Assembly: GCA_002727485.1 (NCBI GenBank)
Contig: PBXE01000058.1
Coordinates: 41,613 to 69,757 of the forward strand
From: Methanobacteriota archaeon
GTDB taxonomy: Archaea; Thermoplasmatota; Poseidoniia; Poseidoniales; Poseidoniaceae
Reading direction: 5' to 3'
Length of the DNA stretch: 28,145 bases
Shown in pieces: positions 24,828 to 28,145 of this stretch (the first letter of the stretch is position 1; each line of letters starts with the position of its first letter). A program made the position numbers and the translations under genes. The notes beneath the pieces are model-generated. The model ran no database searches, was not told the DNA's origin, and saw nothing but the letters and a program-made list of their open reading frames with translations.

Positions 24828-25247
24828 TTAGAGTTTTAATGATTTCAAAGATTTCACGATTGCTTTAGATTCTTTGTAATCGCTCGGTGAGAAGTAGCCT
24901 GAAAACTCTCCGTTTTCATCAACAGAAACAACCGCTTGAGGACTTCTTTTCTTAATTGATTTTAACACATCTCTTAGAGTATCAGAATTTTTTACTTCCA
25001 TGAAATCCATTTCCATTAAATCCCCACACTTAACTGAATTAGTATCCATCCCTTGATCGATGGCTTGAAGAAATTGCTTATACCCCATCACTCCCTTTAC
25101 CCTAGATTCGTCATCGAGAACAATAAGTACTCCACCTGGAACTGAAAGAAGTCGCTTCGCACCTTCTTTTAGAGTATCACCTACTCCAACGGTTATATGT
25201 TCATCATTTAGATTAAGTTCTGAAATGGTCTTAACAGGCTGAGTCAT
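24828..25247 (-). CDS. Two-CBS-domain protein
   Basis: 139 residues made of a CBS pair and little else. CBS1 covers about residues 12-66 (VGVGDTLKEGAKRLLSVPGG, then DDESRVKGVMGYKQFLQAI). CBS2 covers about 75-130 (EMDFMEVKNSDTLRDVLKSI, then VVSVDENGEFSGYFSPSDY). Tandem CBS domains form a Bateman module that usually binds adenine nucleotides or S-adenosylmethionine and regulates an attached or partner enzyme. No effector domain is fused here, so it would act on a separate partner. It is the last gene of a minus-strand run behind gltX, with a 36-base spacer, and may be cotranscribed. The ligand cannot be told from the sequence. Confidence 0.88.
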   Translation of the reverse strand: MTQPVKTISELNLNDEHITVGVGDTLKEGAKRLLSVPGGVLIVLDDESRVKGVMGYKQFLQAIDQGMDTNSVKCGDLMEMDFMEVKNSDTLRDVLKSIKKRSPQAVVSVDENGEFSGYFSPSDYKESKAIVKSLKSLKL

Positions 25248-25283
25248 AACTACCGCTGTAATACCTCGGATTTGATAGTTACC

Positions 25284-26996
25284 CTATTCGTGGGTGAATA
25301 AAATTGTAGATTTGTCAATAATAATACCGTAACCAATTCTTTCGAGTTGTACAATTGAACCAACGTCATATGCATTTGTTTCGATTAATCCATTGATTCT
25401 GTTTAAATCTCCTCCATCAGGATAAATTAGAGTTGCTTCAATCTTATTTTCCTCTGAAATCCAATGAACAATAGGCCTTTTATCAGTACGTTCGGCTGAA
25501 ACATAGTTCGCTCTATTTCCATCCAAATCAAAGTCAGCAAATTCTTTTAGGCGAATATTTTTCTTTTCAAAATCAGAACCTTCGATATAAATTTTTGAAC
25601 TGGAAATACTAACCTTTCTTTCACCCATCGATTCGACATTTGGGTGAACTGGTAACGAAATCAATTTTGCATGATTTCCAACAAGTTCGACTGCTATTGG
25701 ATTTCTAACGAATGAAATTCTAGGTGCTGTGTCATCGATTTGTTTAGTGTTGTGCGAGTAAAGTGTTGCTAATGGGACAGAAATATCTTTTTGGGTTACG
25801 CCAAGTTCGATCCAAAATCGTCTCAACGCTTCTGCTGAAATACCTCTTTTCTTCAATGCAGATATGGTTGGAAGTCTTGGATCATCCCATCCTTCAAACA
25901 TTCCCGCTTCAATGTCTTTACGCATTTGCGAGGTTGAAAATCCACCCCATTCATGAACTTTCACTCGCCCCCAGTACATTGTTTCGGGATATTTCCAGCC
26001 GAAGTGTTGGTAGAGTAGTGTTTGCTTTCTAGTAGAATCCATCAAATCTTTACCCCTAATTATGTGAGTAACGCCTTGTAGATAATCTTCTACAGCGCTT
26101 TGGAAATCAAGGAGTGGCCAAACTCGATATTTCGATCCGATTTCCTTTCTAGGATGCGGATTCTTTTCAGTATCTTGAATTCTTAGTGCAGGCCAATCTC
26201 TTAAGGCAGGATTTTTGAGGTCCATGCCAGTTTTTACACGAACGACAGCGTCTCCGGGTTTGAATGTTCCATCGAGCATTTTGTTCCATAACTCTAGATT
26301 AATAGTCTCATTTTGTACTCTACACTTACACTCTTTCATATCAATTCTTAATTGGCGAAATTCATCTGCACTACAAGTACAAACATATCCAAAACCTTTC
26401 TCTAGCATTTGTTTTGCATAACTATAGTAATTCTCGATACGGTCACTTGCAATTATAATCCTGTGTGGCTTAAATCCAAGTAACCACTCAGCCTCATTAG
26501 GGATGTCTTTGTATGCTTCAATAAGAGGTGGTTTAACCGATGTATCGGTATCATCGAAGCGAAGAATCAATTCACCATTGAACTGCTTCGCATATGTGCC
26601 GTTAATAACAATGCCACGTGCATGTCCAAATGATAGAGGCCCATTCGGATTTGGAGCAAATCTTAGTACTACTTTTCCATTTTCTGCATTTGCCAATTCG
26701 GGAAGTCCGGTTCGACGCTCCTTCTTTTCTCTTTTCTCAAGTAAATGAGGTGCTTCATCTTCAAGTACTGCTATAAGATGTTCAATTCCTTCAGATTGAG
26801 CGAGGGAATTAGCTTCTGCTACTGCTTTTGAAATCAATGGACTAATCAATTTACCATATTGTCGTAAATCTGTATTCATACCCATAATTCGTCCTATTAC
26901 AGAACCTGGATTTGCCTTACCCTCATACTCTATTGCATTTTGAACAGCAGTATGTCTGATTAAGTCAAGCGTCTCATCATCTGGAGTCCACGACAT
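25284..26996 (-). CDS. gltX: Glutamyl-tRNA synthetase, archaeal type
   Basis: 570 residues from the ATG at 26996; a TTG at 27005 would add three residues. It charges tRNA with glutamate in the cytosol. The archaeal/eukaryotic-type N-terminal extension (1-108) precedes the class I catalytic core. The HIGH-equivalent is PNPNGPLSFGHARG (115-128), and the KMSKS-equivalent is STSQMRK (354-360). A zinc-binding insertion has Cys206, Cys208, Cys223 and Cys225. RFDDTD (146-151) and IIRGKDLMDST (312-322) are typical of GlxRS enzymes, and the C-terminal half is the beta-barrel anticodon-binding type found in archaeal GluRS. In most archaea this enzyme is strict for tRNA-Glu and tRNA-Gln is made by GatDE; that is family knowledge, not visible here. 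Confidence 0.96.
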   Translation of the reverse strand: MSWTPDDETLDLIRHTAVQNAIEYEGKANPGSVIGRIMGMNTDLRQYGKLISPLISKAVAEANSLAQSEGIEHLIAVLEDEAPHLLEKREKKERRTGLPELANAENGKVVLRFAPNPNGPLSFGHARGIVINGTYAKQFNGELILRFDDTDTSVKPPLIEAYKDIPNEAEWLLGFKPHRIIIASDRIENYYSYAKQMLEKGFGYVCTCSADEFRQLRIDMKECKCRVQNETINLELWNKMLDGTFKPGDAVVRVKTGMDLKNPALRDWPALRIQDTEKNPHPRKEIGSKYRVWPLLDFQSAVEDYLQGVTHIIRGKDLMDSTRKQTLLYQHFGWKYPETMYWGRVKVHEWGGFSTSQMRKDIEAGMFEGWDDPRLPTISALKKRGISAEALRRFWIELGVTQKDISVPLATLYSHNTKQIDDTAPRISFVRNPIAVELVGNHAKLISLPVHPNVESMGERKVSISSSKIYIEGSDFEKKNIRLKEFADFDLDGNRANYVSAERTDKRPIVHWISEENKIEATLIYPDGGDLNRINGLIETNAYDVGSIVQLERIGYGIIIDKSTILFTHE

Positions 26997-27012
26997 GGGG
27001 TTCAAGCACCCC
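26997..27012 (-). promoter_or_regulatory. GC-rich hairpin directly before the gltX ATG
   Basis: On the minus strand GGGGT-GCTTGA-ACCCC forms a 5-bp stem with a 6-base loop that ends at the base before ATG 26996. No Shine-Dalgarno site is visible between it and the start. If transcribed it could hinder initiation, or it may mark a leaderless or short-leader transcript beginning inside it. Confidence 0.3.
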
Positions 27013-27042
27013 TACTGTCAATACTTCATCAAATGCTTGCAC

Positions 27043-27055
27043 AAAAAACTAGTTT
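27043..27055 (-). terminator. Possible T-tract terminator after rnhB
   Basis: Just past the rnhB stop the minus strand reads AAACTAGTTT (a perfect 10-base palindrome, 27046-27055) running into six T (27048-27043). T runs of five or more act as terminators in archaea. This would separate rnhB from gltX transcription at least in part. Confidence 0.4.
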
Positions 27056-27774
27056 CAAAACAAAGTTGATTGACTTTTAGGAGGTTTATTTCTCTTAGGC
27101 AATTCTTTGTCATGAAGTTTTTTCCATTCCCTTTCAACGGTTGCCCAACTCCATCTCAACTGAGGATGAGGTTCATTTTCAAGTAATTTGGGCAATATTT
27201 TCTTTGTATTGGGGTCGCTTGGGTAACCAGAGCCAACAGAGAAACCCAAAATGCCTGAAATTTCTTCAATACACTCATCTCGTTTTTCTTTAGCAAGTAT
27301 GCTTGCAATTCCAACGAATGGATCATTTTCGTCGGCTTTATGTTCACTAGTCATTGTGGAATTTTCCCATGGCCAAGATTTTAGTTGATTTGCTATTCTG
27401 TCTGTGAAGCGTTTTGGTTTTACATCACAAGCATCATTTAGTATCTCCACTGATTGTTTAACTTCTTCAGGTAATCCATTGATTGCCTCTGCAAATAATT
27501 CAGTTTCAAGTACATTCAATCCTTGTTGATTAGATGAAGAATCAATTCTTTCTGGGTGGCAAATGATTAATTTATAATGCCATGATTTAGTCTTTGAATT
27601 TTGGTAAAACCATTCTATCAATTCTTTTCTCTTCTTTTTAGTAAGAAATTTCGAGTCCTTAACTCCTACAGATTTCAATAAGTCGTACTGATCTATTGGT
27701 AAAGCAACAGCACAAACTACCAATGGACCAATTACGGGCCCTCTTCCTGCCTCATCAACACCAATTTTCCACAT
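27055..27774 (-). CDS. rnhB: Ribonuclease HII
   Basis: 239 residues from ATG 27774; a TTG at 27783 overlaps the upstream stop and is a possible alternative. The enzyme cuts RNA in RNA/DNA hybrids and removes single ribonucleotides from DNA. GVDEAGRGPVIGPLVV (5-20) carries the catalytic Asp7-Glu8 pair. NDACDVKPKRF carries the third Asp region, and SEHKADENDPFVGIASILAK gives the archaeal HKAD...ASI motif followed by the RD pair. GSGYPSDPNTKKIL and PHPQLRWSWATVE match the archaeal C-terminus. The last ~20 residues are a basic, Pro-rich tail (KELPKRNKPPKSQ), possibly a PCNA-interaction tail because it ends in QSTLF. It follows the upstream partial gene with only 5 bases between, so coupling is likely. 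Confidence 0.95.
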   Translation of the reverse strand: MWKIGVDEAGRGPVIGPLVVCAVALPIDQYDLLKSVGVKDSKFLTKKKRKELIEWFYQNSKTKSWHYKLIICHPERIDSSSNQQGLNVLETELFAEAINGLPEEVKQSVEILNDACDVKPKRFTDRIANQLKSWPWENSTMTSEHKADENDPFVGIASILAKEKRDECIEEISGILGFSVGSGYPSDPNTKKILPKLLENEPHPQLRWSWATVEREWKKLHDKELPKRNKPPKSQSTLF

Positions 27775-27779
27775 ATCTA

Positions 27780-28145
27780 TCAAAAATCTAAATCATCATC
27801 AATTTCGGTATTAGGTAGTGGTACCGATTTTGTAACAGCCGGAGATGAATTCTCACTCTTAGGTATGATATTCTTCGGATCCTTGCGCGAAGTAATACTT
27901 GTTTCAATAGGTTTCATTTCCAGTGAATCATTGTTAATATTTGGTCTAGAAATTCCCTTTGTGTTGATTTCATCAAGCAATTCATTGGCAGTGCCTAGGA
28001 CCATCGATTTGTCATGTACGTCCAAAACCATAGATGCCGCCTGTCTTAGAGGTTCATCAACTGGAGCTGATGCTTGTTGTGGTAACCCCGCTTTTGCTCT
28101 AAATGCATTTTGAAATGTTTCAGCAGAAATATTTTTTGATTGAAC
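27780..28145 (-). CDS. 3' part of an unidentified gene upstream of rnhB
   Basis: The frame is open on the minus strand from the right edge to the TGA at 27780-27782, so only the C-terminal ~121 residues are visible. The first ~65 residues are helical (ISAETFQNAFRAKAGL, then PLRQAASMVLDVHDK and LGTANELLDEI). The rest is polar and Pro/Ser-rich, probably disordered (KNIIPKSENSSPAV), ending in the acidic tail EIDDDLDF. I recognise no family. An ATG at 28031 lies inside the frame, but the frame continues above it with a similar composition, so I do not take it as the start. Confidence 0.65.
   Translation of the reverse strand, partial: VQSKNISAETFQNAFRAKAGLPQQASAPVDEPLRQAASMVLDVHDKSMVLGTANELLDEINTKGISRPNINNDSLEMKPIETSITSRKDPKNIIPKSENSSPAVTKSVPLPNTEIDDDLDF

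Noticed and set aside
27865..28113. 82-codon plus-strand frame at the right end
   Set aside because: It is antisense to the minus-strand frame that is open to the window edge and coupled to rnhB.

Overview
The window is AT-rich, gene-dense DNA from a euryarchaeon, most likely a marine planktonic one of the Poseidoniales (Marine Group II) or a close relative such as Marine Group III. The archaeal assignment rests on an archaeal-type glutamyl-tRNA synthetase, archaeosine synthase (ArcS), an archaeal S15P ribosomal protein, a UPF0201 protein and an archaeal-type RNase HII. The marine group assignment is an inference from giant Asp/Gly-rich secreted proteins, an LSGC-lipobox lipoprotein, and a surface protein ending in a short Trp-rich cytoplasmic motif (GWTMEQWEHYGWKYIE), a tail style I associate with that lineage.

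Layout. Positions 1-11386 (+) hold a surface-protein cluster: the 3' part of a propeller/thrombospondin-3-repeat protein, a 1808-residue membrane-anchored surface protein, a small coupled cytosolic protein, and a metzincin-like lipoprotein. Next comes a mosaic of single genes in alternating orientation: a small membrane protein (-), a pyroglutamyl-peptidase/Nudix fusion (+) and a UPF0201 protein (-). A plus-strand run at 13432-16708 encodes an ExoA-like glycosyltransferase, a membrane zinc-ribbon protein and DnaJ. It faces a secreted/membrane protein on the minus strand (16709-18919). A second plus-strand run (19018-24827) encodes ArcS, ribosomal protein S15, a possible degenerate RecJ/CDC45-like protein, a small helical protein and a membrane zinc-ribbon protein. 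The right end (24828-28145, -) is a CBS-domain protein, GltX, RNase HII and the 3' part of an unidentified gene.

How the genes relate. ArcS, S15, GltX, RNase HII and UPF0201 are translation and information-processing genes. The large proteins at the left, at 16709-18919 and at 22752-24827 are envelope proteins of unknown function. Every convergent gene junction has either no spacer or a 4-base overlap of stop codons, and no stretch longer than about 100 bases lacks a gene. I see no tRNA, rRNA, insertion sequence, CRISPR array or prophage.

The observations I would follow first are the Pcp-Nudix fusion with both active sites intact, the S15 leader (perfect hairpin between two copies of a 9-base direct repeat), the DHH-like protein behind S15 that lacks the DHH aspartates, and the small protein coupled to the giant surface protein.
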